From assembly GCA_017513195.1 (NCBI GenBank), contig JAFXGM010000038.1:1-64000 (forward strand): a stretch of DNA of 64,000 bases, read 5' to 3'. Origin of the DNA: Clostridia bacterium (GTDB lineage Bacteria > Bacillota > Clostridia > Oscillospirales > Acutalibacteraceae). The position numbers and the translations under genes are program-made. Positions 25,327-34,719 of the stretch are shown piece after piece. Numbering within the stretch: position 1 is the first letter of the stretch; each line of letters starts with the position of its first letter. The notes beneath the pieces are model-generated. The model saw only the letters and a program-made list of their open reading frames with translations, had not been told where the DNA came from and made no database searches.

Positions 25327-26367
25327 TTATTTTAAAATTTCTTTTAACTTGTTTCCTACTACGTGCGCCATACTTACAAAGCCGCTGTCGTTGGGGTGAC
25401 CACCATCTACAAGCGCCGACTCGCGTACAGATTCTATAAGGTCGGGCCCCTTTATGTAATAAACATTTTTGTCGCCTGCGGCTATAGCGTTATTGTATGT
25501 GTTAAGCATAACCTGTAAACGCGCCTGTTCGTCTTCGTCAAGGTAATATTCGGGCCTTGTCATCATAAGGATTGGCAAATCGGGATTTTTCTCTCTTATG
25601 ATTTTAAACATTCTCTCGTGGGTATTTTTGTAATGCTCAAGATTTGGTGCGTTGTGGTCGTAATCGTAAACAAATACGCTCATATCAAGGTTTGCTATGT
25701 ACTCTGCCATTTCGTCTTCGGCAAAGGCACTACCCGAAAAGCCAAGATTTATAAAATCGGCATTAAGCTCACGCGAAATAATGCTTTGGTATGCGTTACC
25801 GGGACGGGATGCGCATCCACCCTGTGTTATGGACGAGCCGTAATATACGATTGGTTTTTTTATTTCGTAATCGGGAGCCGCCTTTAGCGTGCTACCTTCT
25901 TTAATGCCAATATAAACCTTATCCGTTTCGCTGTAAAGCGGCATATTTATGGTGTATTCGCGTTCGTCATTAAACGGAACATCAATAACACCCTCATATT
26001 CATTAACAACATTTGTTGGCGGTACAATTGTGCCGATATATCTTGTGCCCGAGTACATATCGCACCCAACGCTTCCCGTAAAAGCAAAGTGCGACATTTT
26101 ATACACGCGGTCAAGCTTTATACTAACTGCAACGTATGGGCTATCGGTTACAAAACGAACCCTGCCGCCTGCAGAATGCCTGTAAAGCGAAACAACCCTT
26201 TCACTCACACTTTTCGCAGCATCTGTAGGCATACGAACATAATGCTCGCCCTCGCGGAAAACGCCGTATATTTTAAAGGGTGCCTCGTCTATATCATAAA
26301 ACTTAAGCCCCTCGCGTTCAATTTTTGTTTCTACTTTAAAATTTTTATCTATTTTTGATATGTCCAT
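25327..26367 (-). CDS. SGNH/GDSL hydrolase, two-domain (copy 2)
   Basis: 346 residues, co-linear with the preceding gene over its whole length. Block I is VYYGSSITQGGCASRPG, blocks II-III INLGFSGSAFAEDE and DHNAPNLEHY, block V DGGHPNDSGF, where the Asp two residues before the His position is kept (DGGHPND), unlike copy 1 (ENCHPND). Only 12 bases separate the two genes. A recent tandem duplication with some divergence in the surface loops seems likely. Esterase substrate unknown. Confidence 0.88.
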   Translation of the reverse strand: MDISKIDKNFKVETKIEREGLKFYDIDEAPFKIYGVFREGEHYVRMPTDAAKSVSERVVSLYRHSAGGRVRFVTDSPYVAVSIKLDRVYKMSHFAFTGSVGCDMYSGTRYIGTIVPPTNVVNEYEGVIDVPFNDEREYTINMPLYSETDKVYIGIKEGSTLKAAPDYEIKKPIVYYGSSITQGGCASRPGNAYQSIISRELNADFINLGFSGSAFAEDEMAEYIANLDMSVFVYDYDHNAPNLEHYKNTHERMFKIIREKNPDLPILMMTRPEYYLDEDEQARLQVMLNTYNNAIAAGDKNVYYIKGPDLIESVRESALVDGGHPNDSGFVSMAHVVGNKLKEILK

Positions 26368-26387
26368 AGTGTTTCTCCTGATTAGAA

Positions 26388-26418
26388 AACAAAGCCCACA
26401 ATACCCGTGGGCTTTGTT
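26388..26418 (-). terminator. Terminator after the lipoprotein operon
   Basis: AACAAAGCCCAC-loop-GTGGGCTTTGTT hairpin between the 156-aa gene stop (26453) and the second SGNH gene start; minus-strand T-tract follows. Confidence 0.75.
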
Positions 26419-26452
26419 CTTTGTCGGAATTTAAAGTCTTTTCAAGCCCGCG

Positions 26453-26923
26453 TTATCTGCTTGAAACAATTACATATTGACCGTTTTGCTTTATCATTAT
26501 AACCTGATAATCAAGAAGCTTTGATACGGTATCGCCATCCTTGTCAATATATTCCATCTCAATTAACGCTTTAACGTCTATGCTTGAAAGTTCTAAATAA
26601 AACTCGGCTTGCTGTTGTTCTCCAATCACACAACCAACAAGCTCTACCGAATTTACCTTTTCGGCATCATCGGGGGCTCCAAAACAGCTTTTTGCAAGCG
26701 CTGCTTTAATAGGATCTTTTTCATCAAGGCCTTCATATTCTTTGAACGCGCCTTGTCCATAGGTTGCCATTTTCTCTAAATCTGCGTCGTTTATTGCGCT
26801 AACATACTCAGAAATATAGCCTTCCTCTTCCGTGCCTTGCGTGCACAAACACACAATGGCACCGGATACACCAATGATTATAGCTAAAACGCCGATTAAA
26901 AATTTAATTGGAAGTTTCATCAC
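26453..26923 (-). CDS. Small exported hypothetical protein
   Basis: 156 residues. N-terminal hydrophobic stretch (IKFLIGVLAIIIGVSGAIVCLC) is a signal anchor or signal peptide with a Cys pair at its end. The mature part (EYVSAINDADLEKMATYGQG, then IEMEYIDKDGDTVSKLL and a C-terminal strand) looks like a cystatin/NTF2-like small alpha-beta domain, but this is only a resemblance. The ATG overlaps the upstream gene's stop (ATGA), so it is coupled to the large lipoprotein. Confidence 0.65.
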   Translation of the reverse strand: MMKLPIKFLIGVLAIIIGVSGAIVCLCTQGTEEEGYISEYVSAINDADLEKMATYGQGAFKEYEGLDEKDPIKAALAKSCFGAPDDAEKVNSVELVGCVIGEQQQAEFYLELSSIDVKALIEMEYIDKDGDTVSKLLDYQVIMIKQNGQYVIVSSR

Positions 26924-28869
26924 AGTATATCCTCCTCGTCGTATGCTGCTGTTTGCTCTGCCCGGGGCACGTCAGCGGGTGCTTCTACTTGTGGCTCTTC
27001 GGGCTCTGCCTGTTTAGCCTGAACGTCAGGCTGTGTTTCTTCGGCTGGCTCTATAGTCTCTGCCTGTGTAGTCGTAACTTCGATTGGTTGGGGAATAGCC
27101 GCAGCTTTTTCTGCCTTTTTCTCTTTAAGATTGTTTATAAAATCTTTTAGTTCCTTAATGTTTTTAAGAACAAAAATTATACCTGCAACAATCAAAATCA
27201 CACAAGCTAAAACGATAATAGCCATTATCCAATCAATTCCCTGTGTGTATACCGAAACATTGCCCTCTGCCGCTACAAAATATTCGCCCTCGTCGTCTGT
27301 TTGAACATCTTGATAATATTTACTGCTCATAAAGCCATCGGCTTGATCCACATAAATATTTATGTCACCAAACAATGGGGTAAAGTTATAATTGATGTCA
27401 CAACAATATCCTTTGGAGAATAAAGCGCTTGTGTCAAAATCTGCAGCACGATTTACTATAAAATAAGCTTTGGTGTCTTGGTCGTCTTCTTTACTTTCGG
27501 TCGCCTTTGCAACAATTTTATTTATCTTGCTTTCAACCTTTGCTAAATTACCCGAGAACGAAAAGCTTATGCCCTTGTCGGTTTCTTCATAGCTTTCTTC
27601 GCCTAAAAATCCCTTAATTCTATCAATTGCGGATTTTTTCATATCGCTTGAAAGTGCATCGGCAAAAGAACAGTCAAAAGATACCTCTATTTCTTCGGTG
27701 CCATCTGGCGTTACGCTGACGTTTACCTTTTCAAATTCGATTTGCCAATCAAATAGGAATTTGTATTCAGCCGAAGCTGTTGGCGAATAAACAATGCCGC
27801 CGTCTACGGTATCCCAGTTGTTTATTGAACTTTCGCCCATTGTAGCAGATACAAGTTCCGCATTGTTGTAAATATATACGAAATGACTTACCGGTTGTTT
27901 ATTATTGTAATCGAGATAAAAAGAGCCGTCTATTGTTTCGCTTAACGAAACGTGTGCTATTCCAAGTTTTTCTTTATCAAGCTCTGATTGAATGGAAAAC
28001 TTGTTGTTTTCGTTTTGCATAATTGCATTTGTCTTTTTAAGCAAATCAGCAGCGTCGTCGGCTTTGATAGTAAATGTATATGTTTTGGTTTCGTCCTCAT
28101 TTTTTGCTGCGACAAATTCTATGCCATCCTTTGCCAACGCCTTAAAATAGCCCTCCAGCTCACAGCCTTTTCCCGCCAACTCGTCGACGGTAGACTGTTG
28201 AGCGTAAAATATGATTTCTCGCTCAATTTTACCGTCTACAGATAATTTGGTGGTTACATCACAGGCCGAAAGACATGTATTTTCTTGCTCGTCTACGTTA
28301 AATTTTGAATTTGTGCTGTGTTCAGTTCCTTCAAGAGTCAAAACATTGGTGCCCTTTTCAAACCAGTTTGATTCGCTTTCGCTGATTATATTTGCACTTC
28401 TCAATGCTTCGCGATACCAATCAACCAAATCAATGGTTTCAAAGTTTTCGCTGAATGCTACACCCTTTTTGAAATAGCTTTCATTGCGTTCGTAATTTAC
28501 CACGGGTGTAATAAAATCTCCCGATTCTTTTTCACTCTCGGTAACGCCGGCCGATATTATCGCCGTAACTTTCTCGCGATACTCTTGAACATTCTTATAT
28601 TCTATTGTAAAGACAATTTTATTGCCTTCAACCCTATATGTCATTTGTGATGGAATGCTACCCTTAATAACATTTTCAAGACCGGTCATTCCACCGGTTA
28701 CTTTTGACAAATCATCACTCTTTATATCAACGACTATTTCACGCTTGCCGGCAAAATTTTCGTCGATTGTCATTGTGCTGGTAATTTTTGCACCGCAACC
28801 AGACAAAACAAATATCATCAATGCAAGCAGCGCAAAAATTAGCACATATTTTTTAACGTTTTTCAACAA
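26920..28869 (-). CDS. Large lipoprotein with C-terminal membrane anchor (LppM-like)
   Basis: 649 residues. The signal peptide ends in FVLSGC (lipobox, Cys ~26), followed by KITSTMTIDENFAGKREIVVDI, reminiscent of LppM/DUF3153 lipoproteins. Several similar alpha-beta segments follow, then a transmembrane helix at about residue 555-580 (WIMAIIVLACVILIVAGIIF), and a cytoplasmic tail of Glu/Gln/Pro/Ala repeats (~600-649). The frame begins with two TTG codons (28864-28869) after AAGGGG; either could be the start. Part of an operon with the zinc-ribbon protein upstream. Confidence 0.75.
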   Translation of the reverse strand: MLKNVKKYVLIFALLALMIFVLSGCGAKITSTMTIDENFAGKREIVVDIKSDDLSKVTGGMTGLENVIKGSIPSQMTYRVEGNKIVFTIEYKNVQEYREKVTAIISAGVTESEKESGDFITPVVNYERNESYFKKGVAFSENFETIDLVDWYREALRSANIISESESNWFEKGTNVLTLEGTEHSTNSKFNVDEQENTCLSACDVTTKLSVDGKIEREIIFYAQQSTVDELAGKGCELEGYFKALAKDGIEFVAAKNEDETKTYTFTIKADDAADLLKKTNAIMQNENNKFSIQSELDKEKLGIAHVSLSETIDGSFYLDYNNKQPVSHFVYIYNNAELVSATMGESSINNWDTVDGGIVYSPTASAEYKFLFDWQIEFEKVNVSVTPDGTEEIEVSFDCSFADALSSDMKKSAIDRIKGFLGEESYEETDKGISFSFSGNLAKVESKINKIVAKATESKEDDQDTKAYFIVNRAADFDTSALFSKGYCCDINYNFTPLFGDINIYVDQADGFMSSKYYQDVQTDDEGEYFVAAEGNVSVYTQGIDWIMAIIVLACVILIVAGIIFVLKNIKELKDFINNLKEKKAEKAAAIPQPIEVTTTQAETIEPAEETQPDVQAKQAEPEEPQVEAPADVPRAEQTAAYDEEDIL

Positions 28870-28905
28870 TTACATCCCCTTAATTGCAATCGAGCTAAGC
28901 TTTTT

Positions 28906-29760
28906 TTAGAATAAGCTGCCTATTATATTTCCAACTGTCATAGCACTTTGGAAAACCACGTCATAAAGTATGCTTACTATGCTAACCGAAACCACAACGG
29001 CTGCTGCCATAATGCTATAAGCATAGAAGGGTGATTTTTCGAGCTTGTCGAATTTTTGTATGCCTATGTAAAGCAGCATTGCTGACATTATTAGCGCAGA
29101 AACAGTAAACGCAGTTACAAGTGGTGAGTATATAAGTCCTACAAGTATGTTAACCACCTGTATTGCAGCCAAAGGCAAAAGTGCAACAGCGGCCACGTTT
29201 AACGCCTGAATAAAGCTTGCTTGTTTTTTAAATATTTTAGCTACCAATACCCAAACTCCAAGTGCAGTAAGGCCGTATGCGGCAGCACCTACAAGTATGC
29301 CGATGCCAAACATAGGAAGAAATGGATAATATCCACCCATTGATGCAACACCTACAATAGCATTGCTTAAGGCGTACAACAAAACACCAATTGCCGCAAA
29401 CAACGACCATTCGTGTGTGTTGCTCTTTGTAGACTCTGCAACAGAGGTTGTAGGTGATTTCCAAACCTGTGTAATAATGGCTACAAATTTAGCAAACATT
29501 GGGTTGGGCTCTTTTGGTGGCGCCGGAGCATAAACGGGCGCAGCAGGAGGTGCTTGAGTATAAACAGGTGCTGCCGGAGGCGCCTGTGTTTGGGTTGCTT
29601 GAGTCGGTTCCTGTGGCGCAACATAAGTTGGAGCCACCGTGGGATTTACAACCGGTGCTGCGTTTTGAACCGGTGCTGCGGCATTTGCGGTAGCTGTGCC
29701 ACATTTTCCGCAAAACTTTGCATCATCAGCAAGTGGTGTTCCACAATTTCTACAAAACAT
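28906..29760 (-). CDS. Zinc-ribbon Yip1-like membrane protein
   Basis: 284 residues. It opens with a double-CxxC zinc ribbon (MFCRNCGTPLADDAKFCGKCG), then an Ala/Pro/Val linker with two near-identical APPAAPVY repeats (about 60-80), then a five-helix Yip1-like membrane domain. Start: the ATG at 29758-29760 lies 7 bases after AAAGGAG; two upstream in-frame starts lie within or before that ribosome site. The third zinc-ribbon membrane protein in this window. Confidence 0.8.
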   Translation of the reverse strand: MFCRNCGTPLADDAKFCGKCGTATANAAAPVQNAAPVVNPTVAPTYVAPQEPTQATQTQAPPAAPVYTQAPPAAPVYAPAPPKEPNPMFAKFVAIITQVWKSPTTSVAESTKSNTHEWSLFAAIGVLLYALSNAIVGVASMGGYYPFLPMFGIGILVGAAAYGLTALGVWVLVAKIFKKQASFIQALNVAAVALLPLAAIQVVNILVGLIYSPLVTAFTVSALIMSAMLLYIGIQKFDKLEKSPFYAYSIMAAAVVVSVSIVSILYDVVFQSAMTVGNIIGSLF

Positions 29761-29812
29761 AATCATTCTCCTTTTCTTTTTAGGCAACGCCTAAATTTAT
29801 ACAACAATTATA

Positions 29813-30625
29813 TCACAGAGGTTTTTGTTTGTAAATATTTCCCGAAAAGAAAAATCTCACAATATTAAAAATCACCTTTGCACACACAATGGACCTTACA
29901 AGCGCTGTTGCAAAGAACACAAACCAAACCAGTCCGTCCTGTCTGGTAAAAAGGCTGCCAAAGGATATTACACCGACCGAATGATAATAAGAATACGAAA
30001 TGTCAAAACGTGTGCCCAAGGTTAAATTTGACTGTACTACCATAGTAAACAGTAATAAGGCTCCAAACAACACGCCACACAAGGTCGGCTTGACGCTTAT
30101 ATTATCCTTGGCGTAAAAAAAGGGCAAAACAGCCAGCGGCAGAACAAGCTTTGCCGAAAAAGAAAACTCGAAAATATTTGTGCCGAAATATTTAAATTCG
30201 AGATTTTTGATGCCACCAACAAAAAGCAGCAATATTATTACGACCAAAATCGCAAAAATAAAAAGACTGTATTTGTAAAGAGCATGTGTTTTACCGGCAG
30301 CACAAGCAATGACAATAGCTGCGAAAATTGCCGACAGCACAATTATATTTGTTTTGGGCATTTGTTGCGTTGTTAAAAAACGCAAATAATCCATACCGGT
30401 AGTTATAACACCATAAACAGCTAATAAAAACACTAATACCACAGTTGCTGTAAGTATGGCTTTATTCTTTTTGCCAACCTTTAACAAAAGAATGGTCAGT
30501 ATCGGCATTACGATGCTTAAAACTACATTTACAACGCCGAATTGTGAACTTACCATTATTGCATTGCCCAGCGTAAAAAGAGCGCCGGTTGCAAATATAT
30601 GAAGCGTATAATTTTTATTTATCAT
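29813..30625 (-). CDS. GerAB-type spore germination permease (short)
   Basis: 270 residues, eight or nine hydrophobic helices, of the amino-acid-permease-like GerAB family. It begins NYTLHIFATGALFTLGNAIM and contains GVITTGMDYLRFLTTQQMP and the conserved KYFGTNIFEFSFSA, which match the B-subunit pattern. Usual length is ~360 residues, so this one is about a quarter shorter. It overlaps the gerAC-like gene by 11 bases and comes last in the A-C-B order. In relatives the B subunit forms the germinant-binding pocket. Confidence 0.8.
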   Translation of the reverse strand: MINKNYTLHIFATGALFTLGNAIMVSSQFGVVNVVLSIVMPILTILLLKVGKKNKAILTATVVLVFLLAVYGVITTGMDYLRFLTTQQMPKTNIIVLSAIFAAIVIACAAGKTHALYKYSLFIFAILVVIILLLFVGGIKNLEFKYFGTNIFEFSFSAKLVLPLAVLPFFYAKDNISVKPTLCGVLFGALLLFTMVVQSNLTLGTRFDISYSYYHSVGVISFGSLFTRQDGLVWFVFFATALVRSIVCAKVIFNIVRFFFSGNIYKQKPL

Positions 30626-31172
30626 TTTCCTTAGCCCAACTTAAAACCATTTTACCATTTAAAAAATCTACCGTAGGTAGCGTTTGGTTTTTATTCTGAA
30701 TTTTATAAAGTTGATTTTGCGTATTTTTTTGTTGCGTTTTTATAAGCGAAATCACGTCGTAACCAAGCACTCCGCTTATTGTTTCGCCCTCAAAAAGAGC
30801 TTTTGCACTGTTTGTTTTTACAACATAAACGTCAAGCTTTAATTGCTTTATCTCGCTTAACGGGGTTATATCCGTATTTTCAAGAAAAACTGCCCCAAGC
30901 TGCTCAAGGTAAAGCGGTTTTACAAGCGAGGCTTGCAAATTTTTATATGCCTCTTTTAAATTCTTTCCGGTTTCTGTTAATACTACTCGTGTAATTTCTT
31001 TGCTAATCACATCACTCGACGATAACGCCTCTACAAATATGCTTGTCGTATTTTCTTGGTTGGAAATTCCTATAGACGTTACAAGATATCCCTTGTCTAT
31101 CTCGCGGTAATCTGCGCATCCGCAAAGTAAAATCACAAAACAAATTAAAGGTAAAACAAAAAGCTTTTTCAC
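30615..31172 (-). CDS. GerAC-type germination lipoprotein (N-terminal domain only)
   Basis: 185 residues. Signal peptide with lipobox LLCGC, then YREIDKGYLVTSIGIS, the conserved start of Ger(x)C lipoproteins, continuing through EAYKNLQASLVKPLYLEQLGAVFL. GerAC proteins normally have three domains and ~370 residues; here the frame stops cleanly after the first domain. Since the next gene overlaps the stop, I see no sign of a frameshift. It is encoded between gerAA and gerAB homologues. Confidence 0.8.
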   Translation of the reverse strand: MKKLFVLPLICFVILLCGCADYREIDKGYLVTSIGISNQENTTSIFVEALSSSDVISKEITRVVLTETGKNLKEAYKNLQASLVKPLYLEQLGAVFLENTDITPLSEIKQLKLDVYVVKTNSAKALFEGETISGVLGYDVISLIKTQQKNTQNQLYKIQNKNQTLPTVDFLNGKMVLSWAKENDK

Positions 31173-31174
31173 AA

Positions 31175-32659
31175 TTATTTCCCCTTTCTGAATCTATTTT
31201 TGTTAAACATGGGCCGCGTTTTCATAAATTTCCACGGAGCGCGAAAAAAAGTGTCCTTTAACGTTTGGAATTTTGGACGTGCGAAGGATTCCGTATAATC
31301 TACACCAAACGATTTTAGACTAAACACTCTTATAACAAAAAGTGACGACAGCACAAAAAATCCCCATAGTCCCAAAAATGCACAGGCAACAATAATAAAT
31401 ATTCGCAGGTAGAATACAGCACTCATCAGCCGTGGCACCATAAGCCCCGCAATAGCACTAAAGGCCACCGCGATAAGCATAGGTGCACTTATAATTCCTG
31501 CCTCGACGGCGGCTTGTCCTACAACAAGGCCACCAACCACGCCCAAGGCATGTCCAAGATTTTGCTGCATACGCAGCCCTGCTTCTTTTAAAATTTCAAA
31601 AGCAAGAACAAGACTTAAACACTCTATAACGCTCGATATTGGCACACCCACTCGCAGCTTTGCCACCGTTAAGGCAAAGTGCGTGGGCAGTAAATCAAAA
31701 TGATGTGTTACAAGAGCTACAAACACACCGGGTACGCTGACGGTAATAAAAAAACAAATCCAACGCAGCGCTCTTGTAAATGACGCCAGAGTAAAATTTA
31801 TATAATAATCTTCGTCTGACTGAAAATTCTCGGAAAATAGATACGGCAAGGTCAAAACGACGGGAGTGCCGTCTACCACAAGGGCGATACGACCTTCTAA
31901 AAGCCTTGCCGCAACTATGTCGGGGCGTTCGGTGCTGCCCATAGTTTTAAGCAAACTATATTTATTGTCACGGATATTTTCGGTAATATAGTTACTATCA
32001 AGTATGCCGTCGATGTTGATTTTCTCTAACCTTTTTTTCAGTTCTTTTACAGTATTTTGATTTGCAAGTGAACCAAGATAGCACACAAAAACCAAAGTGT
32101 CGCTTCGCCTGCCTATTCGCATAAGCTCTATACAAAGGTCGGGAGTAAGAAGCTTTCTTCTTATCATAGCAAGGTTAAACATCGCCGCTTCATCAAAACC
32201 CTCGCGAGGGCCTTGTAGCACACGCTCACTATCGGGCTCGCTTATACCGCGCGTTCGCCATCCCTTTGTATTTATGGTTAGCGCTGTTTTATTTTTATCA
32301 ACTATAAGCAGTGTATCGCCATAAAGAATGGCCCGCAGCATATCGGGCAGCTTTGACGTTTCGGTAACCTCGTTTGCAAATAAAATATTTTGAGCAATAT
32401 ACTTACAATTGACCTCACAATCATTTGGCAGATTTGCTTCTACAAGCGCCTCAACAACCGTTTCGCCCTGCTGTGCAGAATTGACCATACCATCCATAAA
32501 AATCATATAACAGCGCAGACCTTCCCCTATTAAGATCTCGCGCGTTCTAAGCACTGCATCGCGGCTGAATATGTTTTTGAAAAGGGCAATATCTTTATCT
32601 ATTTTTCCGCTTAATGTTACATTTTTATAATCATTTACACCACAAGACAATACAATCAC
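31175..32659 (-). CDS. GerAA-type spore germination receptor subunit
   Basis: 494 residues, normal for GerAA. The N-terminal soluble domain (~1-260) contains EPDSERVLQGPREGFDE, the signature segment, and GSTERPDIVAARLLEGRIALVVDGTP; four to five transmembrane helices follow (about 270-440), with RVGVPISSVIECLSLVLAFEIL. It begins the three-gene operon, with the C and B subunits overlapping or 2 bases downstream. The receptor sits in the spore inner membrane and is usually made in the forespore under sigma-G; I cannot identify that promoter with confidence. Confidence 0.93.
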   Translation of the reverse strand: MIVLSCGVNDYKNVTLSGKIDKDIALFKNIFSRDAVLRTREILIGEGLRCYMIFMDGMVNSAQQGETVVEALVEANLPNDCEVNCKYIAQNILFANEVTETSKLPDMLRAILYGDTLLIVDKNKTALTINTKGWRTRGISEPDSERVLQGPREGFDEAAMFNLAMIRRKLLTPDLCIELMRIGRRSDTLVFVCYLGSLANQNTVKELKKRLEKINIDGILDSNYITENIRDNKYSLLKTMGSTERPDIVAARLLEGRIALVVDGTPVVLTLPYLFSENFQSDEDYYINFTLASFTRALRWICFFITVSVPGVFVALVTHHFDLLPTHFALTVAKLRVGVPISSVIECLSLVLAFEILKEAGLRMQQNLGHALGVVGGLVVGQAAVEAGIISAPMLIAVAFSAIAGLMVPRLMSAVFYLRIFIIVACAFLGLWGFFVLSSLFVIRVFSLKSFGVDYTESFARPKFQTLKDTFFRAPWKFMKTRPMFNKNRFRKGK

Positions 32660-32701
32660 CAGAAATGCTTATTTGTATTATCTTTTGCCAAAATCGAAAG
32701 A

Positions 32702-34069
32702 TTATGAATTTTGATTGGCGATTATAGAGTCGTACTCTTTGACGATGGTGTTCCATGTTATAGCTCCTACCGCACCGTTTTGTGGAATACCAAATGCCCT
32801 TTGTACAGCTATTACCGCATCTTTTGTTTGCGATCCAAAATAACCCGTCACGGGAATTACGGGTATTGCGTCAATATTTTGTCCTATAAGCGATAGATAC
32901 GTTTGCAAATCACTCACGTTTTGACCACTCATACCTTCACTTAAAACATATCCCGGATACAGTTTTCCAAAGTTGCCTGAATAGCCTTGTGGCAAAAATT
33001 CTACCGTTTCGGAATATATACGGTTAAGCACGTTCCAGGTTGCCGTATTCATAACACCCGTGATGGGTAACCCGTAATATTCCTGAAAAATTCTAACCGC
33101 ATTTGTGGTTGTCGCGCCATATACTCCATCAAGCGGAGGTGCTACAAGCGCGGGATTAAAATACGCAAGTATATTAAGATAATATTGTATCGTTCTAACA
33201 CCTATGCCCTGCGAGCCTTCGCGCAGCTGTGTAGAAAAAGGTATTTGTGCCTCGCTGATAGTAACGCCCTCACTTGTCAAATCGGACAGCCCTTTGACGC
33301 CTACGTAATATCTTTTTATTTTGTACCAAGTTGATTTGTCAACCTCTCCGCTTGGCGTTAAATCAAAAATCTCTTGGAATTTCCGCACAGCATTTTGTGT
33401 ATCAACACCGAAGATGCCGTTTTCCTCGGTAATTTTGGGTATTGCGGGGTAATTTCTTGCTATACGATTAAGCTCGGTTTGAATAATTTTGACGTTGTTG
33501 CCGGAATCGCCAACCCGCAAAGGCACACCCGGGTACGAGCCGTCTATATCTGCTACGGGCGCGTTTTCCACTATTCCAATATCTTGACCATAATAGTTTT
33601 GCAAAATTTGATACGGCGTAAGGCCTGCGCGCGCCAAGTCAACGCTACCCCATTGGGAAAGCCCGTCACACCGCGAGGTTGTACCGTTGCAAAAGGCTGT
33701 AAACAGCGGTTGTATTTCGCCCTGACGCACAACGTAATCGTTGAAAATATCATCTACTATAAGACTGATATTCTCAAAAATCTCGCGATTAGGAACAAAT
33801 GCTTGGTCGACTGCAGTAGAATTTGTAATATCAAAATTATATCCTCGCGACGGATACCACTCGGTATATATGCGATTAAGCGCATATGTAATAATTGCAT
33901 ATATATTTGCTCGCAATGCCGCCTCGGGCCACGTGGGATAAATCTCACTTGAAGCAACGTTTTTTATATATTCGACAAAATTTACCGTAACATTTTGTGC
34001 CGAAGAATCGGGCGGGCCTAAATGCACGGTAATATTTTCGGGTATAATCGGAGTTAATACTTCGGGCAT
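32702..34069 (-). CDS. SpoIID-like protein with three peptidoglycan-binding domains
   Basis: 455 residues, no signal peptide. The N-terminal ~170 residues resemble the SpoIID/LytB fold (YPTWPEAALRANIYAIITYA, then TSRCDGLSQWGSVDLARAG and ILQNYYGQDIGIV). Three peptidoglycan_binding_1 repeats follow, at about 175-255, 270-350 and 370-450, each with the VKxIQxxLN ... GVxGxxTxxAVRxFQ pattern. The lack of a signal peptide suggests action in the mother cell or on the spore surface, near the cortex. Located just upstream of the germination operon. SpoIID proper is exported, so function here is inferred. Confidence 0.8.
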   Translation of the reverse strand: MPEVLTPIIPENITVHLGPPDSSAQNVTVNFVEYIKNVASSEIYPTWPEAALRANIYAIITYALNRIYTEWYPSRGYNFDITNSTAVDQAFVPNREIFENISLIVDDIFNDYVVRQGEIQPLFTAFCNGTTSRCDGLSQWGSVDLARAGLTPYQILQNYYGQDIGIVENAPVADIDGSYPGVPLRVGDSGNNVKIIQTELNRIARNYPAIPKITEENGIFGVDTQNAVRKFQEIFDLTPSGEVDKSTWYKIKRYYVGVKGLSDLTSEGVTISEAQIPFSTQLREGSQGIGVRTIQYYLNILAYFNPALVAPPLDGVYGATTTNAVRIFQEYYGLPITGVMNTATWNVLNRIYSETVEFLPQGYSGNFGKLYPGYVLSEGMSGQNVSDLQTYLSLIGQNIDAIPVIPVTGYFGSQTKDAVIAVQRAFGIPQNGAVGAITWNTIVKEYDSIIANQNS

Positions 34070-34084
34070 ACGTTTTCTCCTTAA

Positions 34085-34612
34085 TCAAAGGTTATATTTG
34101 TTGGTTTCGTCAATTATTTGCGGAGCCGTATGACCGCCTGCGGCAGTTATGGGAAGCAAATCTATTCCCTGCACCGATATAACGCCCGAAAAAACAGGAA
34201 CGTTCATAGCTATTTTTTCAACATAACCGTCGCTTTTTACCGAAATATTATAATTGGCGTAGGGTAATTCTCCGCCGTTTTCGGATTGTTGTGATTCGGC
34301 ACGCGGAGGAGTCGCAAGCTTAAAAACCTTGCTTTTACCGCTATCATCGGTTACATCGGTTTCAATAACCGTTCGCGTGTTGCCGCTTCCTAAAAACACG
34401 GTTACCAACGCGTCCTTCACTGGGTAAAGACGTCCTATTGTTGTAACGTTTACCTGTACTCCACCTGTTCCGTCATCAAGGGTAGGCGGTATTTGATTTG
34501 ACGCTATAAACGGCAGTTCTACAGGCCTTTTGAGTTCGGTAATTGCCTGTGTGTTTTCACGATACATTTTCATAAGCTCGTTAGCGTATTCTTGTGGTGT
34601 TTTTTCTCGCAT
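34085..34612 (-). CDS. Hypothetical spore-associated protein with CarboxypepD-regulatory-like domain
   Basis: 175 residues, no signal peptide. After a helical N-terminus (PQEYANELMKMYRENTQAITEL) comes a beta-sandwich of the carboxypeptidase-regulatory type (GRLYPVKDALVTVFLGSGN, TDDSGKSKVFKLATPP, YNISVKSDGYVEKIAMNVPVF). It lies 15 bases before the SpoIID-like gene, an association that suggests a spore coat or cortex-assembly role. I do not know its family. Confidence 0.65.
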   Translation of the reverse strand: MREKTPQEYANELMKMYRENTQAITELKRPVELPFIASNQIPPTLDDGTGGVQVNVTTIGRLYPVKDALVTVFLGSGNTRTVIETDVTDDSGKSKVFKLATPPRAESQQSENGGELPYANYNISVKSDGYVEKIAMNVPVFSGVISVQGIDLLPITAAGGHTAPQIIDETNKYNL

Positions 34613-34672
34613 AATATCATCCTTATGTGTTAATTTTTAATACATATTATGCGGTACAAAAACAAAATATAA

Positions 34673-34706
34673 TAAAAGACAGACCGAAATTCAGTCTGTC
34701 TTCTCC
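34673..34706 (-). terminator. Terminator after SMEDS gene
   Basis: Minus strand AGAAGACAGAC-loop-GTCTGTCTTTT hairpin with T-tract, between the SMEDS stop and the 175-aa gene. Confidence 0.75.
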
Positions 34707-34719
34707 GTTTTTATGGGTT

